A program made the translations under genes and the position numbers. Below are positions 1 to 6,639 of a stretch of 33,280 nucleotides of DNA, one piece after another. Source of the stretch: Bacteroidales bacterium (GTDB lineage: Bacteria; Bacteroidota; Bacteroidia; Bacteroidales; P3); assembly GCA_017477025.1 (NCBI GenBank), contig JAFUYA010000040.1:1-33280 (forward strand), given 5' to 3'. The notes under the pieces are model-generated. The model was given only the letters and a program-made list of their open reading frames with translations. It was not told where the DNA came from and searched no databases. The first letter of the stretch is position 1, and every line of letters starts with the position of its first letter.

Positions 1-63
1 ACTATACCCTTAGTATTACTGCCGGCTATCAGGGATATTTTTCAAATACATTATTCCACATAA

Positions 64-104
64 AAAAAATTAAAAAATATATGCCTTGCAATGACAACAT
101 TGCG
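64..104 (-). terminator. possible terminator of the ABC ATPase gene
   Basis: On the minus strand a 6-bp stem (88-93 with 98-103, four-base loop) is followed by a T-rich run at about 64-80. It lies just past the stop of the minus-strand ABC gene. The stem is short, so the call is weak. The plus-strand frame from base 1 stays open to a TAA at 61-63 and could be the tail of a gene outside the window, but 20 codons are too few to judge. Confidence 0.35.
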
Positions 105-136
105 GACACTTTTCTAATCTTTGATTTTAATTCTTC

Positions 137-910
137 TTATTGAATTATTACGTTGTTGTTTGCAACAATTTTGGCGTTAATTTCAAACAACGAAGGTATA
201 TTTTCTTCATTCAAAACTTTGCCTGCACAATCAAAAAAATGCAACCGCCCGTTTTTCAATGCCAAAACATTATCCGAATATTTCAATGCCAAAGACAAAT
301 CATGCAACACTATCAATATTGTAGCGTTACTTTGCTTTTGTATCTGTTTAAGTAAATTCATTATCTCAATTTGATGCTTCAGATCCAAATTTGCAACAGG
401 TTCGTCCAAAAGCATTATATTTGTTTGTTGTGCAAGAGAACGTGCAATAAAAACTCTTTGCCTTTCTCCGCCGGACAAGGAATTTATCAATCTGTCTTTC
501 AATTGCCATGTATTGGTTTCTTTCATTGCCTGCTCACATACGGCAAAGTCTTCCGCCTTATCTCTGTCCAAAAGTTTTTGATACGGCATTCTTCCCATAA
601 GAACTATTTGCAGGGCTGAAAAATCAAAATCCGTTTCATTGCTTTGAAAAACCATTGAAACGTTTTGTGCCAACTCTTTCACTTTGTAAGCATTCACATT
701 CTTATTGTTTATACTCACATAACCCGACACAGGTTTTATTATGCCGCCTATAAGTTTCAACAGCGTTGTTTTGCCGCTTCCGTTCATGCCTACTATACTT
801 GTCAGAGTTCCTTTGCCGACGGCAAAACTTATGTCAGACAGAATTGTTTTATCTTTTACTTTATATGTAATATTCTCCGCCTTGATGACGGTATTATCCG
901 TATTTAACAT
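137..910 (-). CDS. ABC transporter ATP-binding protein, iron/siderophore/cobalamin (FecE/HmuV/BtuD) type
   Basis: This is the ATPase subunit of an ABC importer; it should power uptake of a metal chelate such as ferric siderophore, haem or cobalamin from the inner face of the cytoplasmic membrane. With the ATG at 910 the protein has 257 residues, typical of the family. Visible motifs are Walker A GMNGSGKTT (41-49), Q-loop Gln89, signature LSGGERQR (145-152), Walker B LLDEP (167-171) and a switch His in VLHDL. An in-frame TTG at 916 would add two residues, but ATG is preferred. A Bacteroidota -7 box lies about 35 bp upstream. No permease or binding-protein gene is visible; partners may lie to the left of the window or elsewhere. 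The ATPase call is secure; the substrate is inference. Confidence 0.88.
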   Translation of the reverse strand: MLNTDNTVIKAENITYKVKDKTILSDISFAVGKGTLTSIVGMNGSGKTTLLKLIGGIIKPVSGYVSINNKNVNAYKVKELAQNVSMVFQSNETDFDFSALQIVLMGRMPYQKLLDRDKAEDFAVCEQAMKETNTWQLKDRLINSLSGGERQRVFIARSLAQQTNIMLLDEPVANLDLKHQIEIMNLLKQIQKQSNATILIVLHDLSLALKYSDNVLALKNGRLHFFDCAGKVLNEENIPSLFEINAKIVANNNVIIQ

Positions 911-944
911 TGTCAAGAAATTGTTTTTTGCATCTTTTTGCCTA

Positions 945-952
945 CAAAATTA
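945..952 (-). promoter_or_regulatory. Bacteroidota -7 box for the ABC ATPase gene
   Basis: TAATTTTG is read on the minus strand, 35 bp before the ATG at 910. No good TTTG -33 element is seen at the usual 19-22 bp spacing. Confidence 0.5.
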
Positions 953-975
953 CTAAAAAACTGCAACGAAACCCT

Positions 976-1047
976 AAAATAGTTATATTTCTATGAAAAA
1001 ATAGTTATACTTCTTTGTTACCTTTATGCTAAATTGCCGTAATTTTG
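976..1047 (+). promoter_or_regulatory. leader unit 1: duplicated upstream motif plus promoter
   Basis: Two copies of AAAATAGTTATAYTTCT begin at 976 and 998, 22 bp apart. They are followed by TTTG (1014-1017), a 22-bp spacer and the -7 box TAATTTTG (1040-1047). Nearly the same arrangement recurs at 2077-2146, and a single-motif version at 1431-1490. The spacing of about two helical turns and the conservation suggest an operator bound by one regulator; that is inference. It drives the small peptide gene at 1195. Confidence 0.6.
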
Positions 1048-1120
1048 CAAACTGAAAATAAAGAAAGAAAGGAGGTTTGTCAAAAAACAAGAAACGAAAC
1101 TAAAAAAACAAACCTTTATT

Positions 1121-1177
1121 ATGAAACTTAAAACAAGAGATGCCGAAAATCCTTTAAAGAGTAGGCAAACACAATAA
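1121..1177 (+). CDS. possible 18-codon leader ORF
   Basis: An 18-codon reading frame opens with ATG about 75 bp downstream of the -7 box of leader unit 1 and ends with TAA 17 bp before the ATG of the secreted peptide gene. The product would be hydrophilic and basic, with no signal peptide. It could be a leader peptide or simply untranslated leader. There is no support beyond position and an open frame. Confidence 0.2.
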   Translation: MKLKTRDAENPLKSRQTQ

Positions 1178-1194
1178 CAAAAATAAGAAAAAAA

Positions 1195-1368
1195 ATGAGC
1201 ACGACAAAAAAATACGCCAAAATGATTTTGATAACAATAATAATTGCTTCCGTAACCTCTATTGCTATCCATTATGCGTTTGCAAAACAAGACAGAAAAG
1301 CATTTGAATGCTATCAAAAGGGAAAAACTCCGAATATAACGTTATTTACAATAGATTGTCCGGAGTAA
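1195..1368 (+). CDS. small secreted peptide precursor, two conserved Cys
   Basis: This 57-codon gene is too short for routine gene calling. The product begins with a Lys-rich n-region, then a hydrophobic core (residues about 10-25) and an AFA site after which signal peptidase I could cut, leaving a mature peptide of about 27 residues with Cys39 and Cys55. It has its own promoter (leader unit 1) and a terminator hairpin directly after the stop. Its 3' end and terminator are duplicated at 1932-2058, where both Cys codons are kept, which argues that the frame is coding. I do not recognise the family. It resembles in layout the small secreted peptides that Bacteroidota encode beside beta-propeller exported proteins, but the NVEALA motif is absent. 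Its function is unknown. Confidence 0.55.
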   Translation: MSTTKKYAKMILITIIIASVTSIAIHYAFAKQDRKAFECYQKGKTPNITLFTIDCPE

Positions 1369-1376
1369 AAACACTC

Positions 1377-1409
1377 AAAGTCCGCAAGTTTATTGCTGAC
1401 TTTCTTTCT
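1377..1409 (+). terminator. terminator after the small peptide gene (copy A)
   Basis: AAAGTCCGCAA (1377-1387) pairs with 1393-1403 with one mismatch and is followed by a pyrimidine-rich TTCTTTCT-like tail. The same hairpin without the mismatch occurs at 2024-2058. Confidence 0.6.
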
Positions 1410-1430
1410 ATACACAATGATAAATTTGCA

Positions 1431-1490
1431 AAATAGTTATATTTCTTTGTTACCTATAATGTAAATATTTTTCAGTTTGCAAACTGAAAA
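1431..1490 (+). promoter_or_regulatory. leader unit 2: variant promoter overlapped by a 22-bp palindrome
   Basis: This unit has one AAAATAGTTATATTTCT motif (from about 1431), TTTG at 1446-1449 and a 22-bp spacer. At the -7 position it has TCAGTTTG (1472-1479) instead of TAATTTTG. That change completes a perfect 22-bp palindrome at 1469-1490 (core CAGTTTGCAAACTG). It stands before the membrane protein gene at 1566. It could be a weakened promoter, an operator, or both. Confidence 0.45.
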
Positions 1491-1565
1491 TAAATAAATC
1501 CGGAAGGATTTTTGCAAAAAACAAGAAACGAAGAAAGAATATATTGCTAACCGCATAAATTAGAA

Positions 1566-1928
1566 ATGAATATGTTTAATATATCAGATACAAATGAAAC
1601 GCTGTTATCTGCGTTTTTAAATATAGAGTTCACATGTACCATGACATGCTTTGTCTTTGGTGTATTATGCCTTTTGATAACCAAACTTATGCTAAAAAAC
1701 GGTCATTTGCATATAAACGGAACAGCAATCGATAAAGTTACGTTAAGGAAATTAGAAATCCGATCGGTTGTCTTATTAATGATAAGTGTATTGTTACCCA
1801 TATTTATCAGGCATACGGGACATTATCAATTAATCTATGTTGTATTGTCTTGTTTGTTTAATATCTTATGGTGGGTTTCCTTATTTGTGATTGTATTTTT
1901 TAATTATATTGTCCCTAAAAAAGGATAA
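1566..1928 (+). CDS. small integral membrane protein, unknown function
   Basis: The 120-residue product has three hydrophobic segments of membrane-spanning length (about residues 20-42, 67-84 and 88-114) and no recognisable domain or catalytic motif. It ends in a short basic tail. The ATG at 1566 is followed by a second ATG two codons later. The gene follows leader unit 2 and lies between the two copies of the small peptide tail. Directly after its TAA, in the same frame, the truncated second copy of the peptide tail begins. By position it could be an exporter accessory or immunity-type partner of the peptide, but nothing in the sequence shows this. Confidence 0.55.
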   Translation: MNMFNISDTNETLLSAFLNIEFTCTMTCFVFGVLCLLITKLMLKNGHLHINGTAIDKVTLRKLEIRSVVLLMISVLLPIFIRHTGHYQLIYVVLSCLFNILWWVSLFVIVFFNYIVPKKG

Positions 1929-1931
1929 ATA

Positions 1932-2014
1932 AAACAAGACAGAAAAGCATTTGAATGCTGTCAAAAGGGAAAAACTCCGAATATAACAGTATTTACAATA
2001 GATTGTTCAGAGTA
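1932..2014 (+). pseudogene. truncated second copy of the small peptide tail
   Basis: About 83 bp repeat the last 27 codons of the 1195-1368 gene, starting at the KQDRKAFEC segment, with a few substitutions (one Tyr to Cys). The signal-peptide half is missing and no start codon is available: one ATA codon separates it from the stop of the 120-residue gene, with which it is in frame. Both paired Cys codons survive. It is either the remnant of a tandem duplication or a former C-terminal extension of the membrane protein. Confidence 0.55.
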
Positions 2015-2023
2015 AAACCATTC

Positions 2024-2058
2024 AAAGTCCGCAAGTTTTTGCGGACTTTCTTTCTGTA
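2024..2058 (+). terminator. terminator (copy B)
   Basis: Perfect 11-bp stem AAAGTCCGCAA (2024-2034) with 2039-2049, four-base loop, then TTCTTTCT-type tail. It is a copy of the hairpin at 1377-1409. Confidence 0.65.
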
Positions 2059-2076
2059 CACAAAGATAATTTTACA

Positions 2077-2146
2077 AAATAGTTATATTTCTATGAAAAA
2101 TAGTTATATTTCTTTGTTATCCTTATGTCAAATCTCCGTAATTTTG
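2077..2146 (+). promoter_or_regulatory. leader unit 3: duplicated upstream motif plus promoter
   Basis: Two AAAATAGTTATATTTCT motifs about 21 bp apart precede TTTG (2113-2116), a 22-bp spacer and TAATTTTG (2139-2146). The layout is the same as in leader unit 1. It should transcribe the coupled pair at 2188 and 2469. Confidence 0.6.
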
Positions 2147-2187
2147 CAAACCGAAAAGGAATAATTACTAAAACAAAGTAAATAATT

Positions 2188-2472
2188 ATGAAACGGAGTC
2201 TGAAAGCAGCGTTACCACTGCCGTGTTGTATGCGTGCGGCAACAAATATCACGGCAGTGAGTAATTCGTATAAATATAAAAATACCACGTTTATTGAAAA
2301 AAACGGCAGGAAAAACCCTGACGGGTCTGTCTGTTACAGTAATTCTGCAATAAGAGTTATCAATTCCGTTAAAATGAAAATATCCGAAACAGTATTCTGT
2401 AATAAAATATCAAATAACATCTCTTATGAGATGACTTTATCAAGTATTCCGTACAGTACAATAAGCAGATGA
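2188..2472 (+). CDS. hypothetical small protein coupled to the beta-propeller-like gene
   Basis: The 94-codon frame opens 42 bp after the -7 box of leader unit 3, and its TGA overlaps the ATG of the next gene (ATGA at 2469-2472), the usual sign of translational coupling. The product is basic, has four Cys (two adjacent near residue 13) and no clear signal peptide or domain. I do not recognise it. A frameshifted small peptide gene is possible, because its first residues (MKRSLKAAL) look like the start of a signal peptide that is then lost. Promoter position and coupling are the only evidence that it is translated. Confidence 0.35.
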   Translation: MKRSLKAALPLPCCMRAATNITAVSNSYKYKNTTFIEKNGRKNPDGSVCYSNSAIRVINSVKMKISETVFCNKISNNISYEMTLSSIPYSTISR

Positions 2473-3794
2473 AAAATAATATATACAAGTATGTATGCCT
2501 TTATGCGGCATACATACTTTTTAGTTGCAACAGTCTGTCGGCACAACAAAAGACGGCAAGTTACGATCTTTTTACCAGAGCGACGGATAATACAACTATA
2601 TCGAAATTTAACGGTAATACCTCCGATAAATTACTTATGGAAGAGGTATTCTCAAGCAGTAAGTACTTCACAATAACGGATCTCGGCAAAAACATTACGG
2701 ACACCGTACTGAATACCCCCGTTATGTATATAAACTGTAATGATACCTTCTTTTATTATCACTCCGTACAGGCGTCGGCAGCATATTATATTCAGGACAC
2801 TCTTTTTATCACTTTCGGTTACGGACTGATGACGTACGTAAGGAAAAACAATCATTTTGAGTCCGGCGGCATAACCTACTTCAACACAGATAAAAGGTTT
2901 TACAATATCATAGGATACAAAGACGGAAAACTTATTCTCGGCAACCAACGCTTTGAAGGAGAATTTATTTACGGTATTGCCTCGTATGATGTACGGAAAA
3001 ACATCTTCATAAATGAATATATTTACCCTGCAGGCACTTCCGTTTTGCTGAATTACAATGATATATTCAACGCCTTTGCAAGTAACGGAAAATTCATATC
3101 CGTAATGCATCTCATAAATCCCGTTATACATTTATTGGACTATGATTTGAATTTGATTGACACCGTGAATTTCACCGTCAATGATGATTTCAGATTGACA
3201 AAAAGAATATTGGACACCAATGTCGCTGTCAATAAACACGTACTGTCCGCAGACAGACCCAAAGAAATTATAATGTTTTTAGATAAAATCAACATTCTTG
3301 ACTATTACTCCAATACCAAACAGATTTTTATTAACGATTCCGTCCTGTTGATACTTACCCGCAGGATGCAATCCGACACTTGTGATATTATCAAACTGAA
3401 CATCCGCAGTAAGGCTCATGAAATCATACGTTCTTACCCCGAATACGGCTACTCTTCCCCTTATGTCCATCTGAATATCGGAGATATTGTACCGTTGTTT
3501 GACGACGGAACATTCATCGGGTACAACACAAGATTGGACTCAACGGATGAGAATTTCATCTATTACATAAATTGCTACAAATCTGATTTACTGTCTGTCG
3601 ATTCCAATACTTTGCTTTTGGAAGACAGAAAAAATCAACTGCAAAATGTCAATCTTGACAACTATGATAACATCATTGTTTTCGATGAATACTTTTGCAA
3701 GTCATGTTTTGAAAAGAAAGCACGGGAATCCGGGATATTATTTATTTTCAAAAGAAAAGTAACGGATAAAAAACGGAAACTCAGCATCATATAA
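2469..3794 (+). CDS. exported beta-propeller-like protein with C-terminal Cys pair; 3' end probably frameshifted
   Basis: The 441-residue product starts with an export signal. LFSC at residues 17-20 could be a lipobox, or the signal could be cut after LSA. The body is rich in short aromatic beta-strand-like segments separated by Asp/Asn turns, as in the TolB-like/six-bladed propeller lipoproteins of Bacteroidota; I assign this fold by inspection only. Near the C-terminus DEYFCKSCF (about 407-415) gives a CxxC pair like a thioredoxin-type redox site. The frame ends after a basic stretch, but the next frame is open from 3763 to a TGA at 3901-3903 and continues sensibly. A one-base slip in the A6 run at 3768-3773 would extend the protein by about 40 residues. 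It is coupled to the small ORF upstream and shares the leader type of the peptide genes. Confidence 0.65.
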   Translation: MKNNIYKYVCLYAAYILFSCNSLSAQQKTASYDLFTRATDNTTISKFNGNTSDKLLMEEVFSSSKYFTITDLGKNITDTVLNTPVMYINCNDTFFYYHSVQASAAYYIQDTLFITFGYGLMTYVRKNNHFESGGITYFNTDKRFYNIIGYKDGKLILGNQRFEGEFIYGIASYDVRKNIFINEYIYPAGTSVLLNYNDIFNAFASNGKFISVMHLINPVIHLLDYDLNLIDTVNFTVNDDFRLTKRILDTNVAVNKHVLSADRPKEIIMFLDKINILDYYSNTKQIFINDSVLLILTRRMQSDTCDIIKLNIRSKAHEIIRSYPEYGYSSPYVHLNIGDIVPLFDDGTFIGYNTRLDSTDENFIYYINCYKSDLLSVDSNTLLLEDRKNQLQNVNLDNYDNIIVFDEYFCKSCFEKKARESGILFIFKRKVTDKKRKLSII

Positions 3795-3903
3795 AGATAT
3801 GAAAGAATCTTTCCCGAATGCCGATATATTTTTCAATCACGATTCCGATTTTGACAGAATCAATATATTGCTGAATACGGATTATTTCCGCAACAAGCAT
3901 TGA
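3763..3903 (+). pseudogene. out-of-frame 3' continuation of the beta-propeller-like gene
   Basis: This frame contains no start that looks used but reads smoothly as the end of a redox-type domain (KESFPNADIFFNHDSDFDR). Joining it to the preceding gene needs a single-base shift in the A6 tract at 3768-3773. An internal ATG at 3799 would give only 34 residues. The alternatives are a real frameshift mutation, a slippage-controlled ending, or a sequence error. Confidence 0.45.
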
Positions 3904-3975
3904 TTTACATATCCGTATTGACTTAAACAGCCTGTTTTTCTTTCACTTTTGCATTATTTTTTACGGCAAACGCCT

Positions 3976-4140
3976 TTGAATATTTGCAATTATTTTTTGA
4001 AATCAATGGAAATATTCTTGAAATCAGTGAGAATATTTTTGAAATCATTAAAAACATTTCTGTCAGGACGGTCCAAAACATAATTTCGGACGGTCTAAAA
4101 TGTAGTTTTGAACCGTCCTAAATCTTTTTTGAACCGTCCT
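3976..4140 (+). repeat. 21-bp periodic repeat array with inverted ACCGTCC sites
   Basis: TTGAAATCA-type units start at 3997, 4018 and 4039, exactly 21 bp apart, with a weaker unit at 3976. They are followed by GGACGGTC at 4066 and 4088 and by the inverse GAACCGTCC at 4110 and 4131, again 21-22 bp apart. The two halves can pair into a large hairpin. The rest of the 3904-4323 gap holds only the iorA promoter. Read as codons, the first part gives heptads beginning FLKS, but the frame is soon closed. Function is unknown. Confidence 0.6.
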
Positions 4141-4237
4141 AAACAAAAATTTTTAGTGAAAAAACAAAATTATTGTCCGTGATTACGGAAATATTTATTA
4201 TGATTACAAAATTCTTCAGTTATAAAACCTGTTTTTA

Positions 4238-4269
4238 TTTGCACATTTGAAATATTATTCATAACTTTG
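4238..4269 (+). promoter_or_regulatory. promoter of iorAB
   Basis: TTTG (4238-4241), 20-bp spacer and TAACTTTG (4262-4269), about 55 bp before the iorA ATG. Confidence 0.7.
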
Positions 4270-4323
4270 CAACGGTTTTACATACATTGGGAACAATTAT
4301 TATTAAAATAAAGGATAAATATT

Positions 4324-5925
4324 ATGGATAAATTACTTTTATTGGGCGATGAGGCCATCGCTCAAGCCGCTATTGATGCGGGATTATCGGGAGTATTCGC
4401 TTATCCCGGCACTCCATCAACGGAAATAACGGAATATATACAGGATTCTAAACAAGCCAAAGAATTGGGTATAAGAAGCAATTGGGCTTGTAACGAAAAA
4501 ACTGCTATGGAGGCTGCTATCGGTATGTCGTATGCAGGTAAGCGTGCTATGTTCTGTTGTAAGCACGTCGGAATGAACGTTGCCGCAGACCCGTTCATGA
4601 ATTCTGCCATCACAGGTGCTAACGGCGGTTTGGTTTATATAGCAGCAGACGACCCAAGTATGCACTCTTCACAGGATGAACAGGATTCTCGTCAATATGC
4701 TGACTTTGCAATGATACCTTGTTTGGAACCTTCCAACCAGCAAGAGGCTTATGACATGACTCAATACGCTTTTGATCTGTCCGAAACATATCATACTCCG
4801 GTAATGATACGTGTTACTACTCGTTTAGCCCATTCCCGTGCAGGTGTAGAAAGAAAAAATGATGTCAGAAAGCAAAACGAATTGACTCTTCCTTCCGATA
4901 AACGTCAATATATATTACTTCCTGTTAATGCTAAAAGACATTACAAATCATTGATCGCAAAGCAGGCAGACCTTATGCGTGAAAGCGAGAACAAAGGCTT
5001 TAACAGATTGATTGAAGGCACTGATAAGAAATTGGGTATCGTTGCCTGCGGTTTGGGATATAATTATTTGATGGAAAACTTCAAAGACGGCAAATGTCCT
5101 TACAGTATCTTGAAGGTTTCTCAATATCCTATGCCTGAAAATCTTCTACAAAAACTTTACGATGAAAGCGAAGAATTGCTTGTAGTTGAAGAAGGACAAC
5201 CTATATATGAGAGATTAATCAAAGGACTATTGAAAAATGACAAAGCAATTCACGGACGTTTGGACGGAACTATCCAAAGAGACGGCGAATTGTCCCCTAA
5301 CAGCGTAGCAAAAGCAGTAGGCATTGAGGTAGAAGGCGGATTTGAAATTCCTTCTATAGTTGCACCGCGTCCTCCGAAGTTATGTGACGGATGTCCTCAC
5401 AGAGATTCTTATTTGGCTTTGAATGATGCCATGAAAGAATTCGGTGATTCAAGAGTATTCTCCGACATAGGTTGCTACACATTGGGAGCTTTACCTCCTT
5501 TCAACGCAATATACTCTACCGTTGATATGGGTGCATCCATTACTATGGCGAAAGGTGCTGCCGAAGCTTCATTAAAACCTACCGTTGCCGTAATAGGCGA
5601 CTCTACTTTCACTCACAGCGGTATGACAGGCTTACTTGACTGCTGTGTTGATAACATACCTGTAACCGTTATCATTTTGGATAACGATATTACGGCTATG
5701 ACAGGTTCTCAAAAGTCTTCTGCAACAGGCAGAATCGAAAGTATTTGTACGGGTATCGGTGTTGATCCTGCCCACATCAGAGTTCTTTCTCCTTTGGCAA
5801 AAAATCATGAAGAAAACGTGAAGATTATGAAAGAAGAAATTGCATATCAAGGTGTGAGTGTCATCATTCCGAGAAGAGACTGTATAGTTTGGGCCAACAA
5901 AAAGCGTAAAATGAATAAAAAATAA
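4324..5925 (+). CDS. iorA: indolepyruvate:ferredoxin oxidoreductase, alpha subunit
   Basis: IorA with IorB oxidatively decarboxylates aryl-pyruvates (from Trp, Phe, Tyr) to aryl-acetyl-CoA and reduces ferredoxin, an anaerobic route of amino-acid use in the cytoplasm. The 533-residue protein has the N-terminal pyruvate:ferredoxin oxidoreductase pyrimidine-binding domain (GVFAYPGTPSTE near residue 22), the CDGCPHR motif (about 354-360) and a TPP-binding segment from GDSTFTHSG (about 424) to LDN. The archaeal enzyme is about 100 residues longer and ends in a two-[4Fe-4S] ferredoxin domain with CxxCxxC motifs. Here the chain stops at a lysine-rich tail right after the TPP domain and has no such motif. 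iorB follows 55 bp downstream in the same operon. Confidence 0.92.
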   Translation: MDKLLLLGDEAIAQAAIDAGLSGVFAYPGTPSTEITEYIQDSKQAKELGIRSNWACNEKTAMEAAIGMSYAGKRAMFCCKHVGMNVAADPFMNSAITGANGGLVYIAADDPSMHSSQDEQDSRQYADFAMIPCLEPSNQQEAYDMTQYAFDLSETYHTPVMIRVTTRLAHSRAGVERKNDVRKQNELTLPSDKRQYILLPVNAKRHYKSLIAKQADLMRESENKGFNRLIEGTDKKLGIVACGLGYNYLMENFKDGKCPYSILKVSQYPMPENLLQKLYDESEELLVVEEGQPIYERLIKGLLKNDKAIHGRLDGTIQRDGELSPNSVAKAVGIEVEGGFEIPSIVAPRPPKLCDGCPHRDSYLALNDAMKEFGDSRVFSDIGCYTLGALPPFNAIYSTVDMGASITMAKGAAEASLKPTVAVIGDSTFTHSGMTGLLDCCVDNIPVTVIILDNDITAMTGSQKSSATGRIESICTGIGVDPAHIRVLSPLAKNHEENVKIMKEEIAYQGVSVIIPRRDCIVWANKKRKMNKK

Positions 5926-5980
5926 AGTATTCGGACGTTTCTTTTGAAAAGAACAACCAAATAACAAAAAAGACAAAGAA

Positions 5981-6565
5981 ATGAAAATAGATATAATATT
6001 GTGCGGTGTAGGAGGTATGGGAGCATTATCAAGTGCTGCCATCATATCCAAAGCAGCCCTTGAAATGGGTATGTATATGAAACAGGCAGAAACTCACGGT
6101 ATGAGTCAAAGAGGTGGTGATGTTCAATCTCATTTGAGATTAAGCGATCAGCCTATCTCTTCAGACCTCATCCCTGAGGGACAATGCGATCTTATTTTGT
6201 CCGTTGAACCTATGGAAGCTTTGCGTTACGTCAATTTCCTTAACAAAAAAGACGGTTGGATCATTACCGACTCCAATCCTTTCGTAAATATTCCTAACTA
6301 TCCTGCAATGGAGGAAGTTGAGAAGGAAATTAACAAGATTCCTAACCATATTTTCCACGATTTTACCAAAATTGCTAAAGAAATAGGCAATCCTAAAGGC
6401 GTTAATATGGTTGTTTTAGGAGCAGCAAGTAAATATCTTAAAATTGATATTGAAAAATTGGAGGATGCAGTACGTGCTAATTTTGCAAGAAAGGGAGAAG
6501 ACATCGTTGATGCTAACATCAAAGCCCTTCGTGCAGGAAGAGAAGTAGCAGACAAGCAACTTTAA
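5981..6565 (+). CDS. iorB: indolepyruvate oxidoreductase, beta subunit
   Basis: This 194-residue protein is the catalytic gamma-type domain partner of IorA. It shows the nucleotide-binding start CGVGGMGALSSA (residues 5-16), the family segment ETHGMSQRGGDVQSHLR, and SVEPMEALRY. It is full length for the family and co-transcribed with iorA. The operon ends at the long hairpin at 6573-6625. Confidence 0.92.
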   Translation: MKIDIILCGVGGMGALSSAAIISKAALEMGMYMKQAETHGMSQRGGDVQSHLRLSDQPISSDLIPEGQCDLILSVEPMEALRYVNFLNKKDGWIITDSNPFVNIPNYPAMEEVEKEINKIPNHIFHDFTKIAKEIGNPKGVNMVVLGAASKYLKIDIEKLEDAVRANFARKGEDIVDANIKALRAGREVADKQL

Positions 6566-6572
6566 TACGAAC

Positions 6573-6625
6573 ATCAAATAAAATACGGGACGCATCATAA
6601 TGATACGTCCCGTATTTTATTTGAT
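6573..6625. terminator. bidirectional terminator between iorB and pyrF
   Basis: An almost perfect inverted repeat pairs 6573-6598 with 6600-6625 (26 bp, one wobble). The GC core GGGACG is flanked by A-rich and T-rich arms, so it gives a U-tract on either strand. It separates the convergent iorAB and lipB-pyrF operons. Confidence 0.85.
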
Positions 6626-6639
6626 ACAAAAACAACTAC

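Noticed and set aside
1195-1368. NVEALA-family peptide
   Set aside because: It has the right size and a neighbour of the right type, but the NVEALA motif and the usual Cys-rich mature part are absent.
976-2157. Insertion sequence or transposon as the cause of the repeated leaders
   Set aside because: No transposase, no terminal inverted repeats and no target-site duplication are seen; a local tandem duplication explains the pattern.
2091-2288. 65-codon minus-strand ORF across leader unit 3
   Set aside because: It runs antisense through a clear promoter and has no features; treated as a shadow frame.
3976-4140. CRISPR array
   Set aside because: Units are 21 bp with no separate unique spacers of constant length, and no cas genes are present.
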